NCBI GenBank assembly: GCA_003550325.1
Contig: QKWP01000599.1
Coordinates: 86,103-150,102 of the forward strand
Direction of reading: 5' to 3'
From: Gigaspora rosea
Lineage: Eukaryota; Glomeromycota; Glomeromycetes; Diversisporales; Gigasporaceae
Length of the DNA stretch: 64,000 bases
Below are positions 1-11,474 of this stretch, in pieces. The notes below the pieces were generated by a model. It was given only the letters and a program-made list of their open reading frames with translations. It did no database searches and was not told the origin of the DNA. Numbering within the stretch: the stretch's first letter is position 1; every line of letters begins with the position of its first letter. Made by a program: the position numbers and the translations under genes.

Positions 1-2325
1 AATGTGACTGGATATGTTGCTTAATTAAAGTTGGATCAGTAATAAGTTGGTTTTGGAGCTTAATATTTGTAAAATGGACAGGAGGTTTGTAGCGATCAAG
101 TATACTATTTATAGCCTGTGTAGGTTTAGTTACAAGAGATTCACATTTTTTTTCAGAGGCTTGGTCAATTTGTTGTTAAAGAAGAAGAGAGTATTCTAAA
201 TGGTATGCATGATATATTTGTTTCCAAATACTTTGTGCATGTAGAAGCCATGTTTGAATTTGATTAGAATCAAGCGATATAAGGAAGTTGAGATTACACT
301 TTGCTTTTGAGTTGATAAATAAAATATGTGAATTGATGTGAGATAAGTAATTAATAGAATTGCTTTTTAAGAGTTTAATAAGATGTCCTAGTTTTTTGAG
401 ACCAGTATGAAGTGCAGTACAGTGTTGTATGTATTTGTGATTATAACTTCGTTTATGAGTTTTTTTGTTAGGAATTTTTTGAATTGCAGCCTGTATAGTA
501 CAATGTTGTATTTTATGCCAGGTTGTATCAATACTTTCTTGTGTATTAGTTGAGAGTGGAACTTGGTTTCTGGTGAATAGCTGAGATAATAAATCAGAAT
601 ACTCTGTCCATTGATCTGAGCTTATTGTTTTGTAGTCAAAAATTCTGCGACTAATCCCAGTATGAAGCCGTAGAGGTTTGCTATAGATATTAGAAAATGT
701 CCAAGAAGTAAATAGAATAAGATGGTCACTGAGTGCTAGTTTGGCTATTATTTAGATTATAAGAAAGAAGAAATTGTATATTAAATGAGTCAGTCCAGAT
801 GTAGCTATTCTGCTATTATTAATTCCATTTGACCAAGTGTAGTGTTTATTGTTATAGTGGGCTCCAATATCAAACATGTTTGAGTGGTGTAAAAAGTTTA
901 TAAGTTTATATTTTGATGCTGAACTAGTTGTGTTATCATGTGTGTTAAAGTCTCCCAGAATTATAGGGTGTAGATTAGATTGTTGAGCCTGTAAAATCCA
1001 GTTGATAACCTGATTTTGAGTTTGATTTCTTTTGTTTGAATCAGTAGATAAAAGATAAACTGATATAATACGAAGCTTAATATTGCCTTTGAAAAACAAG
1101 TCCAAAGCAATAGCTCCTCCTGAGTGAGTATTACAACTGTGTACATGAGGTTTAAGATAGTTGCAAATCATAATGGTAGTGCCTTCGATTGAGCTTTCAG
1201 AATTTGCCCAGTAGTAGGTAAATAGATTATTGTTGCAAAAAGAAAGTTTTGTTTTGGATGAGATTTTAGTTTCAGTAATACATGCAATTGAGATATTGTA
1301 GTTAATACAGTAGTCTTGCCAGATTTGCCTTTTGGAAGCAACATTAAAACCTCTAACATTGTGTATAACAATGTTTAGATGCAAGTTTTGCAGAAGATCT
1401 TGGGTATTAGAAGAAGAGCCTCTACTTGGAGGTGTTGTTGAAATTGGAGTAGGAAGTGGTATTTGAAAATTGTTGTTGGATGATATAGGGGTCGTATTGG
1501 TATTAGAGTTTAATGTTGTATAGTGTTGTAAGTTGGGTGTCGAAAAAGAGAGATTATTAGAAAGGATTGGTATTTGAAAACTATTATTGAATGATTTAAG
1601 CTCTATATTACAAAAGGTTGGTAGCTCCCCTAAAGGTGAAATTATGAAGTGACCTGGTAGTAAGTTTTCATATGGAAGGTAAATATGTGCTTCTATAAAG
1701 AAATAGTCAATTTGAGAATGTGGTTTGACAGAAATTTTAATGTATTGGTCTGAATAGAACATGGGGTAATGTTCTAGTATATATTGTAAGAAAGTGCCTA
1801 CAATTTGTGGAGAAGGTAGGGTTTGTAGTCTTTGATAGTAAAGAAATTTATTGTAATATGCTGTTGGGTTGTATATTTCAGGAGAGTTAAGGTCAGAATA
1901 ATTATAGTTTCTGTCATCTAAGGAGTTTGTAGGAATTTAAATTTCTTTGTTACTAAAATCTTTTACAAGTAGCGATTCATCATAAGTTTCTGATATTAGG
2001 TAGTTGCTAGAGTTGGTATTAGTTGATAGCAAAGAGGTATTGAGGGAGTGTTGTACTTCAGAATGAGATGAAGATATGATATCTGAAGTATTATAGTTAT
2101 CTTCTGTAGAAACGCTTGCCATTTTAAGCTCGGTTCTCACAGCTGCGCAGGTTACTATAGCCTGCCCTGTACATTGGGTCTGGCAATCATAATCTTGGTC
2201 CTCCGCGTAAATAGGCTTTTCTGCCCACCTACTTACATCATTCTCCTCTAAATATGGTCTACAAAAAGTGGAGGACATTTTAATTTCAGAGGCGGCAGCT
2301 GCTTCTATGTTCTCTACAGAAGACT
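1..2325 (-). pseudogene. LINE ORF2 fragment with AP-type endonuclease domain, broken, runs off left edge
   Basis: The longest open stretch (1762 to 752) has the motif order of an exonuclease-endonuclease-phosphatase endonuclease from a non-LTR retrotransposon: an N-x-RG block, 'TETK', 'GGAIALDLFF', 'ILGDFNTHD', 'YTWSNG' and 'NSRI'. After 'NSRI' the frame shifts near 805 and continues as 'DYIW'; after a second shift near 735 it reads 'SDHLILFT', which supplies the usual catalytic D-H pair. The reading frame then runs to the window edge with one nonsense codon (TAA at 176-178), as expected for the linker before a reverse transcriptase, which would lie outside the window. On the N-terminal side the same frame continues through a TAA at 1937-1939 to about 2325. 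The segment 2115-2270 is noticeably richer in G+C than its surroundings. In life it would nick target DNA. It is dead as it stands. Confidence in the endonuclease domain is high; the LINE clade is unknown. Confidence 0.85.
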
Positions 2326-4066
2326 TTAGTGAAAAGATTGATGTGATTCTTTTGAAGTAGAATCTTTTATATTTGATAATGGGTTATAGAAAAGAGCATT
2401 TGTAAAGTTTGGTTTAATGATATTGTAGTGATTAATAATAAGTTGCTCTGCCTGTGATAAGTAGTTTTTGGTAAATTGAGTATGAATTTGGGCAAAAGTT
2501 TGTTTAGGGTTTTTAAGAATTTCAAAATAGGAAATAATCCTACCAATAAATGAGGGATCTGTAGTTTGGTTAAGGAGTTTGTGTATAGATTCATCATAAG
2601 AAAGGTTATATATATAATCATTTTTGGCAGCAGCTTTAAGATATTCATTAAAGTATGAATAAAAGTAGAATGTATTTTGTTTGATATTTGATTCAGCATT
2701 ATTATTGAGCTTATAGAAGTTATCAGCTTCATTTGCAAGATCTGAGAAAGTTTGAGCTGGAAATGGTTTAGAAAAGGTAGCAGGACAAGTTCCATTTTTT
2801 TCAAAGATTGCATAGTTCAAAGTAGGGTGAATAATAGATTTAAATTGTTTGGGGGAACTAGAGGATGGTGTAGGTGCTAGATATAGGTTGAGAGATTCCT
2901 TATAGTAGTATTGATAAATATTTTGATAGGTGTGTTGGTTGGCAAATTCTGGGTTTGATATATTGATATTAAGAATTTCACATGCATGTTCATTTGCATT
3001 GCAGGTATGAATATGGTAGAGGGTAGCTTTAGCCACTGCTTCTTTTTGTTCACTAAGAGAGGTAATTTCAGAAAAATCAAATGAGGATGGTAGAAGTTTT
3101 TTACATTCAGTAGCTAGTGTCATAGCAACTTCATGCTTGATATGATAGTATATTTTTTTTGTTGTAGTTTCTGATAAGTTACTGAATTGTCTAGCATAAG
3201 TTGGAATAAAAGAATCAAACTATTTATTAAGATCTTGTATAAAGGGTTTAAGGGAAGTATTCTAAAGTTTTGAGAGAATTGTTGTTTAGGAATATTAAGA
3301 GCTACATTAATGTTATATTTGTCATCATTTTGGATTTAAAAGAGAGATTTGTTAGGTGTATCCTCACTAAATGCATAGTGAATTTTGAAGCGAATGGTTT
3401 AATATTAAGTTCATCAATAAACTTTTGGGCATGAATAGTTTGATATTTATTTTGAAGAAATAAGTGTATACGAGCAAGATTCAAAGCGACTTGATTAAAG
3501 TTAAAGATACTATAAGGAGGAATAGAGCTTAAAGATAATAAGATTTTTTTGTAATTAAGTTGAGTAAAGAGTTCAGTTGTAAACTGAAGAAATAGAGATT
3601 TAAAAGTATCAAGGATAATACAGAAAGGAATTATAGAATTTTTGTCAAGTGAGGGATTTGCTTCAAGAATTATATCAAGAAGAAATTTAGGCCGTTTTCT
3701 AGCTAGTGATGCCACTAAGTATTTAAAGGTATGTCTGAATTCTTTTGGATTTTTGTTATTATTATTTTGAGAAGAAGATTTAATAATTTTGCCAGGAGCA
3801 AAATCAATTAAAAGGGGTTTAATGAAGTTGAAAAATTGATGTCCAAGAGTATTAAGTGTTGTATTGTTTTCCATTTTACTAGTGATTGGATAGTGTTGGA
3901 ACCAATCAAAATCATTAGATGTATCACGTTTAGGTTGAATTGGTTCTTCTGAATTAGTTGGATTGCTAGTATTATTGTTAAAAGTAGTATCAGTAGGGTT
4001 GCCAGAGGTATTATCTATATCTATTGAAGAGACTTGTGAATCTTCAGTTTGAAGTAAATGGACCAA
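2326..4066 (-). pseudogene. LINE ORF1-like protein, C-terminal part, frameshifted
   Basis: Two open segments (4066-3302, 254 residues, and 3123-2326, 265 residues) are linked by sequence that stays readable in shifting frames between 3301 and 3124, so this was probably one protein. It is rich in Asn, Ser, Lys and Phe, with no transmembrane segment and no enzymatic motif I recognise. It overlaps the preceding gene by 23 bases in another frame; reading across that point suggests a single-base frameshift rather than a real second start. Position upstream of an endonuclease-bearing ORF on the same strand suggests the nucleic-acid-binding ORF1 product of the LINE. The function is inferred from position only. 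Confidence 0.55.
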
Positions 4067-4955
4067 GAGTTGAAAAAAGAGGATTAGTTGAAGATTTTAA
4101 TTTACTAGAATATGTGTGTTTAACAGATGGATAGGTTTGAGAAGTTTGAAAAGTTTTATTTGTATTAATATTAGAGAGTGGCTTTGCTGAAGATTGGGTA
4201 GGAAGAACAGTAGATTGGGTTGAAGAAGTGGATGTTAATATATCTGAAGAAGTAGTATAGATTGGTGAATTAAAGGTTGTTGTTTGGGGATCTCCTTGGG
4301 ATGATTGTGAGGTATTTTGTAAATTTTGAAAAATTGGAGTCAAGTTTTTCCTGGGATCTTCAAGATGAGAAATAGTAGATGAGATATTTAAAGAAGAAGT
4401 AGTTGAAAGAGAAGAAGAGGATGTTGATAATAGAGTAGCACAATTTGTATGATAAACTTTTTTGTTAACAAGAACATAGCTTTCATTTGGATGGTGTTTA
4501 TTGTTATAAACTCTGCAGGTAATTGATTTAGAACATTTAGGACATGTGTGTTGGCATAGTTGAGGTGTAGGTGAAGGTGGAATATTGTCAGAAGTTTGAG
4601 AAATTTGGTTAATAAGTTTAATAGTTTTGCTATTTTGTTTTTTTCCCATTGCAATTTGAGTAAATTCTTTGTGAGGTTGGTAGGTATTGTTTTGGACTGA
4701 AATGAATTTTGTGTGATATTTACGGCATAAGCATGTAACTACTGATGTTGTTGAAGGAGCACGGAAGAAGTGTGTTGCTTTATTAGTTCTAGTGGTTCTA
4801 GTATGACAAGTAGTTGGTTCCTGGTTTGGAGGAATTGCTTTTAAGTTATCTTCTTGTTCATCTTCAAAGAGAGCAATACCAAAGCTTTGTGCATGATGAG
4901 TATAAAAGTAATCAAGATCAGCGGTATCTGGGTCTTGTTGAGTTAATGTTGGCAT
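4044..4955 (-). CDS. LINE ORF1-like protein, N-terminal part with Cys/His cluster
   Basis: 303 residues from ATG to stop. A Cys/His cluster lies at about residues 134-172 (C134, H136, C138, C141, C147, then 'VYHTNC' with H169 and C172), compatible with a zinc-binding fold, and a second small pair sits in 'TCLCRKYH' near residue 75. The C-terminal third is Ser/Thr/Gln rich and probably disordered. It does not match the classic CCHC knuckle spacing. It is the first ORF of the minus-strand LINE. The stop that ends it at 4044 may be a frameshift, since the next frame continues directly into the downstream segment. A role in binding the element's RNA is an inference from position. Confidence 0.6.
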   Translation of the reverse strand: MPTLTQQDPDTADLDYFYTHHAQSFGIALFEDEQEDNLKAIPPNQEPTTCHTRTTRTNKATHFFRAPSTTSVVTCLCRKYHTKFISVQNNTYQPHKEFTQIAMGKKQNSKTIKLINQISQTSDNIPPSPTPQLCQHTCPKCSKSITCRVYNNKHHPNESYVLVNKKVYHTNCATLLSTSSSSLSTTSSLNISSTISHLEDPRKNLTPIFQNLQNTSQSSQGDPQTTTFNSPIYTTSSDILTSTSSTQSTVLPTQSSAKPLSNINTNKTFQTSQTYPSVKHTYSSKLKSSTNPLFSTLGPFTSN

Positions 4956-5868
4956 ATTGAAATAAGTTTTGTAGTAAAAAAGTATATAGAATATAAAAGT
5001 GATAAAGAAGACAAAATAAAGTAGAATAAATTTAAAAATTATTAATTATAAAGAGAGTATTGGATTATATAATTAGAGTAGACTAATAGAGAGTAAAGAG
5101 AGCTTCACAATGAGGTAAAAATTATTTTGTGTAATGTTGTGCCAATAAAAGGGCTTGTAGTTTCACTAAAATAATATGTGGCTTGTGTGGCTTGTATAAC
5201 TATAGCTGGTGTGGCTAGTATGGCTAGTGTGGTACAAGATTACTTTGTGTAGCTCTAATATGATTGGTGCAAAAAGGTTACTTTGTACAAATTAAATAAA
5301 TACTAATTTGTAAAACTTTAAATTTGTGTAAATTTTGTAATAATTAATTTGATTTAGTGTAATTATAAGAGGACCACTAAAATTTTGAGCTTGTAAAATG
5401 TGGGTTACGCAGTAGAAAGTTACACAAAAAACGAATTTAAGTAGTTTTTTAGGGGTAAAAAGTAAAAAAGAGACAAAGTAAAAGTTGGATAGAGTTAAAA
5501 CAAATTTTAAAATAACTTTGTTAATTTTAAGGCTATAGTAATCTATTATAGCTTGTTTTGAAGAGAAAATTTTGGTTTAAAACTTTTTCTAAGTTTGTAG
5601 AAAAAGGTTAAAAGGTGGTTTTAGAGAGACTTAGAAAAAACCAGTTTGGAAGGCCCAAAGGCCAACAAGTAAATTTTCTTGTTAAGTTTAGCTATTATTT
5701 GTTTGAAACTTAGCTATTATATGTAAAATTGTGTGTAGATCAAGATTTTTTGAAAATAAAAATAGGTTTACTTAATAAATTTCTAAGTTATAGAGATTTT
5801 TTGAGCAAAAGAGTTGGATAAAGTTTGTGTACAAGTGATAAACAGAGAGAGTTTTTTTTGGATCAAAA
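4956..5868 (-). mobile_element. Probable LINE 5' region, no gene
   Basis: No open frame of note. It contains a degenerate short repeat of 'GGCTTGTGTGGCTTGT' type units at about 5170-5233 and long A/T runs. It lies immediately upstream of the first LINE ORF, so it is probably the 5' untranslated region plus flank; the true 5' end of the element cannot be placed. Confidence 0.4.
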
Positions 5869-5869
5869 A

Positions 5870-6248
5870 TTATTTATTATATTCTATATAATATTTAATA
5901 GTAAATAACTTTTGATCTACTGGTCCAATTTAGATAATTTAACTACCAAAATGATCCTCTCAAAGAGAGGATTCTAACAAGCCCAAAGCCACAAAAATCT
6001 AATTACAGGATCATAAAATCATTATAGATTTGTGTATTATTACTATATAGTATTTATTAAATAAATACTATATAGTAATAATATACAAATCTATAACAAT
6101 CTTATGATTCTGTGATTCGATTTTTGAGGCTTTGAGCTTGTTAGAATCCTCTCTTTGAGAGGATCATTTTGGTAGTTAAATCATCCAAATTGGACCAGTA
6201 GATCAAAAGTTATTAACTATTAAAGTTTATAAATATTTTAATAATAAT
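5870..6248. repeat. Foldback element, family A, copy 1
   Basis: A near-perfect palindrome of about 190 bases per arm, centred at 6059 ('AGTATTTATT' at 6049 meets its complement at 6069). Each arm carries a smaller palindrome, CCTCTCAAAGAGAGG. A second copy of the family is at about 61220-61555. No coding potential; a MITE-like foldback element. Confidence 0.9.
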
Positions 6249-6472
6249 TTAATATACGTGAAATTTGATTGGCTATTAAACCAGTCAGGTAGGGAGGAGG
6301 GGGGTAGGCTCTATAGTAAATGGAAATCAGGTAATTTCTGGCGCTCTCCTAAGTACCAAGACTTAGACTATTTTATCTATGATCTAAACCTACCAGAGTA
6401 TCATATATGTCCCACTCATATACTCTACCTGGCTTTTGTATATATTGCTTGTCCTCTAGTAGTGCCTGTAGT

Positions 6473-6606
6473 TAGTGTTGGGCTTGCTTATAAGTCCAAT
6501 AAAATTGAACTGAAACTGGACTTATAAATAGTCTATTGGGCTTATAAGTCCAGTAGTCCAGTTTATAAGTCTAGTAAAGCAGACTTTTGGTCCAGAGCCC
6601 AATACT
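6473..6606. mobile_element. 134-bp MITE with 9-bp target duplication
   Basis: Terminal inverted repeats AGTGTTGGGCT (6474-6484) and AGCCCAATACT (6596-6606). The 9-base sequence GCCTGTAGT occurs directly on both sides (6464-6472 and 6607-6615), which marks a clean insertion and fits the 9-bp duplications of the Mutator superfamily. The interior holds several short copies of a CTTATAAGTC-type motif in both orientations. Confidence 0.85.
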
Positions 6607-7560
6607 GCCTGTAGTGCTGCCACTGCCAGGTTTGTAACTCAAGTCATCTCTTAAATGATGCTGTAACCTAGCCAGAACTCCAGATATCTCTCATATAGGT
6701 CATAACTAGATTTTGGCCAATTTTGGCCCAATTTGCTAAAATGACAAAATATATTTGTTTAAATAACTTTTGATCTAGTGATCAGAATTGAATGAACTTT
6801 TTTTTGTTAATACGCCTCACTAAGAGCTTTATTTTAAAAAAAATTTGTTCAAATTGGTCCACTAAATGCCAAGATAATCAGCAAAAACTGTTTTTTGTTT
6901 CTCAAATTTTTAGAGTTTTTGCTTAAAAAACAATTATGACCTCTATACTAGATGTCTGAGTCATACCTAGTCTGTATCTCAAGACACTACTTTCCTACTA
7001 GTATCTATAGCATTATACATGCCTTTGCAAAGTTCACAAACCTCAGTACTTCCTTTTATTCCTTTTCTAGTTTTCTTCTAGTTGTATTCCTTATCCCTAC
7101 TCGTTTTTTTTGCTCTAGTTACATTCCTGCTTCAAATCTGAAAACCTAAAAAGGTCAAACTGCCAGGCTTTATGTACCTAAGGTCTCCTTCCCCTTGGTA
7201 CATGCTTCCAAAACATATATCCTTTTTCTTCAGTGCAACTCTGGCGGCCTGATTGGTAGGTCCCTGCTATGAGTTCTTTTGTCATAAATCTGCTTTTGGT
7301 CAGTCCACTTTTGGTCAGTTTGCTTCCAGTCGATTCCTATTTAATTCCTATTCAAGTACTGTCGAAGCTGTCTACCTCTTTGTTCAGGTCTTACCAAGTA
7401 TACTTTCTTTTCCTGCACCCAGAAGGATCTTTATATGCCCTTTGAACTTATCAAAAATTTGCACTGCCCAATACCAGTTTGTATTTCTTCATGCATGTAT
7501 AAATGCCACTAAGCTTCCAAAATGTTCATTGGAATTACAAGAATCCAATGCACCCTTGGT
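6607..7560. other. No recognisable gene
   Basis: Somewhat less A+T-rich than average between about 6950 and 7560, so it may be an old degraded coding or repeat sequence. I find no frame with a recognisable motif on either strand. The short open frames here do not look like proteins. Confidence 0.4.
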
Positions 7561-7643
7561 GTGACCCAGGTTACAGATCTACTGATCTGGGTTGATTTTT
7601 CAATCCAGGTTGCTGTAATACAGATATAATTTTAAAAACTTCT

Positions 7644-7719
7644 CCACTGGGATTTGAACTTCATACCTATGATACCACTACTTGGGGTGCCAACTTACCC
7701 AACTTACTAAGTCGCCATA
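7644..7719 (-). repeat. tRNA-like SINE head (pol III promoter boxes)
   Basis: Read on the minus strand it has an A-box-like TAGTAAGTTGG (7709-7699) and a B-box-like AGTTCAAATCC (7660-7650) at the spacing of a tRNA promoter. The cloverleaf does not close properly, so this is a tRNA-derived repeat head rather than a working tRNA gene. The downstream body runs toward about 7560 and contains two related ACCTGG blocks. Confidence 0.5.
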
Positions 7720-7962
7720 CTCTTTACTGACTAATTTATTTCTAATTATATATATTGTTAGATAATATAAATACAATATTATTAATTAACTTACATAAAG
7801 GATTATATTTTGTTGATTAGTTTAGTTTATGATTAATATATTAAAGATAGTTATCTGATTCTTTAATTTATAAATTTGATTATATAAATATTTATAATAT
7901 ATTATATATTTTTTATTATATATAAATTATTATACTTCAGTCTTAAAATATATAAAATATTA

Positions 7963-8040
7963 GGGAATAGGTCCTGCAGTCTAGTGGTCTAAGCACTTAT
8001 TCCCTTACTAAGAGGTTTCTGGTTCAAGTCAGAATGAAAA
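7963..8040 (+). repeat. tRNA-like SINE head
   Basis: Plus-strand tRNA-like block with A-box-like 'CTAGTGGTCTAAGC' and B-box-like GGTTCAAGTCA. Acceptor-stem pairing is poor, so it is probably a tRNA-derived retroposon head. It stands about 120 bases before a foldback element at 8157. Confidence 0.5.
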
Positions 8041-8156
8041 TAAAAATTCACGAAAACTCATTTCATACTTAGTGAAAGTCCATATAATTACTAGTTAGTA
8101 ACAGGTTTCTGGAGTATGCTTTGTTGTAATACAAACAAAATATAATAGCATTACAA

Positions 8157-8334
8157 AAGGACCCTGAAATATACATAGATAGGTCAGGTATAAGTTTGCT
8201 TATTTTTGAGGTTTTTTATACAAATCTTTCTATTTATAGTAATTTTTTTGCTTATTTTTGAAGTCTTTTCTGCAGATCTTTTCTTTTTTAGTAACCCTAT
8301 AATTAACCTGACCTATCTATGTATATTTCGAGGT
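8157..8334. mobile_element. Foldback MITE, family B, related to the 6.5-kb MULE
   Basis: About 178 bases, palindromic over most of its length. Both ends start with AGGACC/AGAACC followed by GAAATATACATAGATAGG. The same roughly 90-base end sequence forms the termini of the large element at 19288-25835, so this is a deletion derivative or hitch-hiker of that element. TACAA stands near both ends and may be a residue of the target duplication. Confidence 0.85.
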
Positions 8335-8914
8335 TCTTTACAAGTATATACCAACATTAAACACCAATCACTTCAGATAAAAATTGAAAGGTCTTGTACT
8401 ATGAATCTGGTTGAAAGTAACTTTGGTTATGCAACATAACCACTACATAATCTATATCTAACTAATACATGGGAGCCTCCTTATATAGTAATTAGTGGTA
8501 TGTGAAGCTAAAAAAATGTAATAGAATATTGTTTACCAAAACACTGATGATGGAAATAAAGATGAAGTACCTACTAAGGTAGTGCTAGGTGAGAACATGA
8601 ACTATATAGTAGTAGAGATGTAGATACTAGCGGAACTTGGGTGCTCTAGTTATCAAACAGAAAGTATATTAAACAACAATATACACTTGTAGTGAACAAT
8701 CTCTAAACACTTATTTGAGAGTTACTAGAACCAGTATAAGAGATGTGAGAAATGCTAATTTAGAGAATAGAGTAAGTTCTGAAGCATAAATCCTAATCTG
8801 AAACTTGTAGATGTTTAGAATTTGGGTAGAGCTTAACTTGAGAATAAATTAGTTCTAAGTTTGATATATTACTAGTCAAAATTTTTTAATATGATAGACC
8901 GATATTAAAAAGAT
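8335..8914. other. No recognisable feature
   Basis: Plain A+T-rich sequence without a convincing frame or repeat. Confidence 0.4.
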
Positions 8915-9084
8915 TATCTCTTAATACATCATGCAGGCAAATTTGCTTGCAAAATCTAATTTTAATATAATTGATAAAAAGTGAGTTAGGAGAGGTCCCT
9001 CTAAAAGATATCTTATTTAATTTGGTTAGATTTTAATAACATTATAGTAAAGTATCAATTGTATAAATCGGGTGGCAATCAAAT

Positions 9085-9985
9085 CGCCAACAATCACTTC
9101 ACAGACATCAACCTACACCAACAATTATTTACTGACAAGCTTTTTTTACTGACACAAAATTTGCTGACACTTGATTTACTGACAAGTTCCTTTTCACCAA
9201 CAAGTTGATTTTACCAACATACACTTTACTGTTAGTTACATTTGCTGACAAAATCAATTACTGACAAGCTCATTTTACCAAAAATAGAATATACCACAAG
9301 CTTATTCTACCGACAATACAATTCATCAACAATATGATTTGCTGACAATACAATTGCTGACAATACAACTCGTTGACATATGAGATCACAGCAATGTAAT
9401 AAACTACTAAGAATAATTAGGTATTATGCAATTTATTAATATTGACAATAAAAATTGCACATTTTATTAATGATGATAATAATAATTATTGTCACAGCTG
9501 ATGCTGAAGTTATGACCTATTTTGATATAAAATTTTAAAATTTTCATTGGATGTTTTTTTTCGTCTTTGTCTTATGGGTTAGGGTAGGGTTTGGGTATAG
9601 ATTTTATATTTATAGAGTATATATAGATTTTAGCAGGGCTTATAGTTTCAAATTGAGACCCTATAACTTCAGCATCAACCATAATACTTAGTGCATCTGG
9701 GAAATTGTTTGTCAGCAAATTGTTTGTGGTGAATTGTATTGTCAGTAGAAAATCTTGTTGGTAAATTCTATTTTCGGTAAAATGAACTTGTTGGTAAGTT
9801 GATTTTGTCAGTAAAATTAACTGTCGGTGAAGTGTGTATCAGTAAAATCAACGTGTTGGTGTAAACATGCTTGTTAGCAAATCGAGTGTTAGCGAGTTAT
9901 TTGTCGGTAAAAAAAGCTTGTCAGTAAAATGGTTGTCAGTGTAGTGTTATGTCTGTAAAGTGATTGTTGGTGAAATAATATGAAT
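9085..9985. mobile_element. Palindromic element whose arms are arrays of a short degenerate motif
   Basis: Left arm (9085-9410) repeats units like TTTACTGACAAGC and TTTGCTGACAA many times; right arm (9700-9985) carries the same in inverse (TTGTCAGTAAA, TTGTTGGTAAA). The two arms are collinear at their outer ends (ACAATCACTT followed by ACAGACAT). Arrays of short motifs inside the ends resemble the subterminal transposase-binding arrays of hAT and CACTA elements, but no transposase is present. Confidence 0.75.
9497..9680. repeat. 184-bp foldback element nested in the loop of the previous one
   Basis: Inverted ends GCTGATGCTGAAGTTATGAC and its counterpart ending AACTTCAGCATCAACC. The interior contains GTTAGGGTAGGGTTTGGG, a telomere-like box that recurs in other short elements of this window. 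Confidence 0.75.
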
Positions 9986-11474
9986 CCGTATAAATTACAT
10001 TACTGATGATTAATACTAACTCGAATTTATACAAATCGCGTATTACTGTGCCACACATTACATTGATCGAATCTAAAAATAAATTATAAATTATTTAAAT
10101 AAAGTTTAGAAACTTTTTTTTAAATATTTCTCACGCTTTTGTTTTACAAAAGGGATGCTTGCTCTAAATTTTTTTAAAAGCGATTTCTGTGATTATTTAA
10201 TTTAATTCAAAATTATTAATAATTATGATGCTAAATAATAAATAAGGGTTATACCTTAAAAATAACCTTATTGGGTATAGTAATTACTACGCCCCATAAG
10301 ATCACTTTCAAAGCAAAAACCCTAAACTTCATTTTAATAGGTGGACCTCTTGCTCATTAGCAGTTTAGCATAGGATATTGTGAGTGATGCATTGAATAAT
10401 GAATGAAAAGTAGTTAATAAGCAACGTTAAAATAAAAACTCAGCCTCTATTGTAAGTAAAAATTCATCTTTCTGGTACAAATCACTATTCCAAATGGAGA
10501 GGAAGCCAAAGCTCTAATAATAGATAACAATTCTTCATTATTATTTTTTAAGCTGTGTAGCATGTGTTTGGTGTTGATAGAATGCAAAACAAAATAATAA
10601 AGATATAAATAAAAAAAATCTGTCACAAGTCAAATTTGGTGCAAAAAATGCTTTGTTGCACTTTGTTGCAATATATCTCATTTTTTATATTTCGAAAAAT
10701 ACCATACATATATTGACAAACAATAGCAATATATATCTTAGTAATACAAACGTATTGTAGTTGTATATATTTGATATATATATATTGCACATATGTATAT
10801 GTATGTATATATACATATGTATTTTAAATATAAATATTGAATAAATATAATTTTTTTATATGGATTAATATTTAAAGTAAAAATTTAGTAATATTTTAAA
10901 GAGTCAAGTATATTTAAAAAAAATTTAAATATTAATAGCATAATTATTTAATTTTTTTATATAAAAATTGGTCAATTTTAAATTATACTAAACTTTTATA
11001 AAATATAATTAATATTTATAATTTATAGTTTAAAAATAACATCAAATCTCAATGAATATTATATTGAAATATTACATAAAGTTTTATAAATTTTTATTTA
11101 AACTATATATATATATGTAACTTTTTGCAGGCAATTTGCCTGCACCTATTTAACACATTAAGAGATAGACAATAAATAACAAAACAAATATTATAAAATT
11201 GAGTAAAAAATATTTAACTGATATTTTGTTGGCATATTAATTTTTTAAAATATAAACCAAAAAAAGGCTAATATTATTAAAGTTGACATAACAACTAAAT
11301 ATTTGCTTATGATATAAACTGATATATTCTAATAAACAACTATATTATGAGAAAATATAATACCAAGTAGTCAAACTGTCAATTATAATCAAAATTTATA
11401 CTGATATTTTATTATTTTATATTGACTTAATAATAGATTAGTGATATTATATACTTTTTAATGATTTATTACTG

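Larger units (their letters stand above)
8915..11167. mobile_element. 2.25-kb TIR element, non-coding
   Basis: Ends are inverted copies: TATCTCTTAAT (8915) and ATTAAGAGATA (11157-11167), each followed inward by a GCAGGCAAATTTGC-type palindrome (8933-8957 and 11126-11144). A related single end (TATCCCTTAG with AGGCAAATTTGCCT) lies at about 32930-32972. No transposase; the interior holds the nested foldback element at 9085-9985. No clear target duplication seen. Confidence 0.65.

Noticed and set aside
6258..6527. Open frame of 89 codons on plus with hydrophobic tail
   Set aside because: Its last third is the 134-bp MITE at 6473-6606 and the rest shows no family features, so it is a chance frame.
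7253..7564. Open frame of 103 codons on plus
   Set aside because: Overlaps the body of a tRNA-headed repeat, no domain and biased composition; not a credible gene.
9085..9410. Possible CRISPR-like repeat array
   Set aside because: Repeats are degenerate, spacers are not uniform, the array is mirrored in the right arm, and the genome is eukaryotic.
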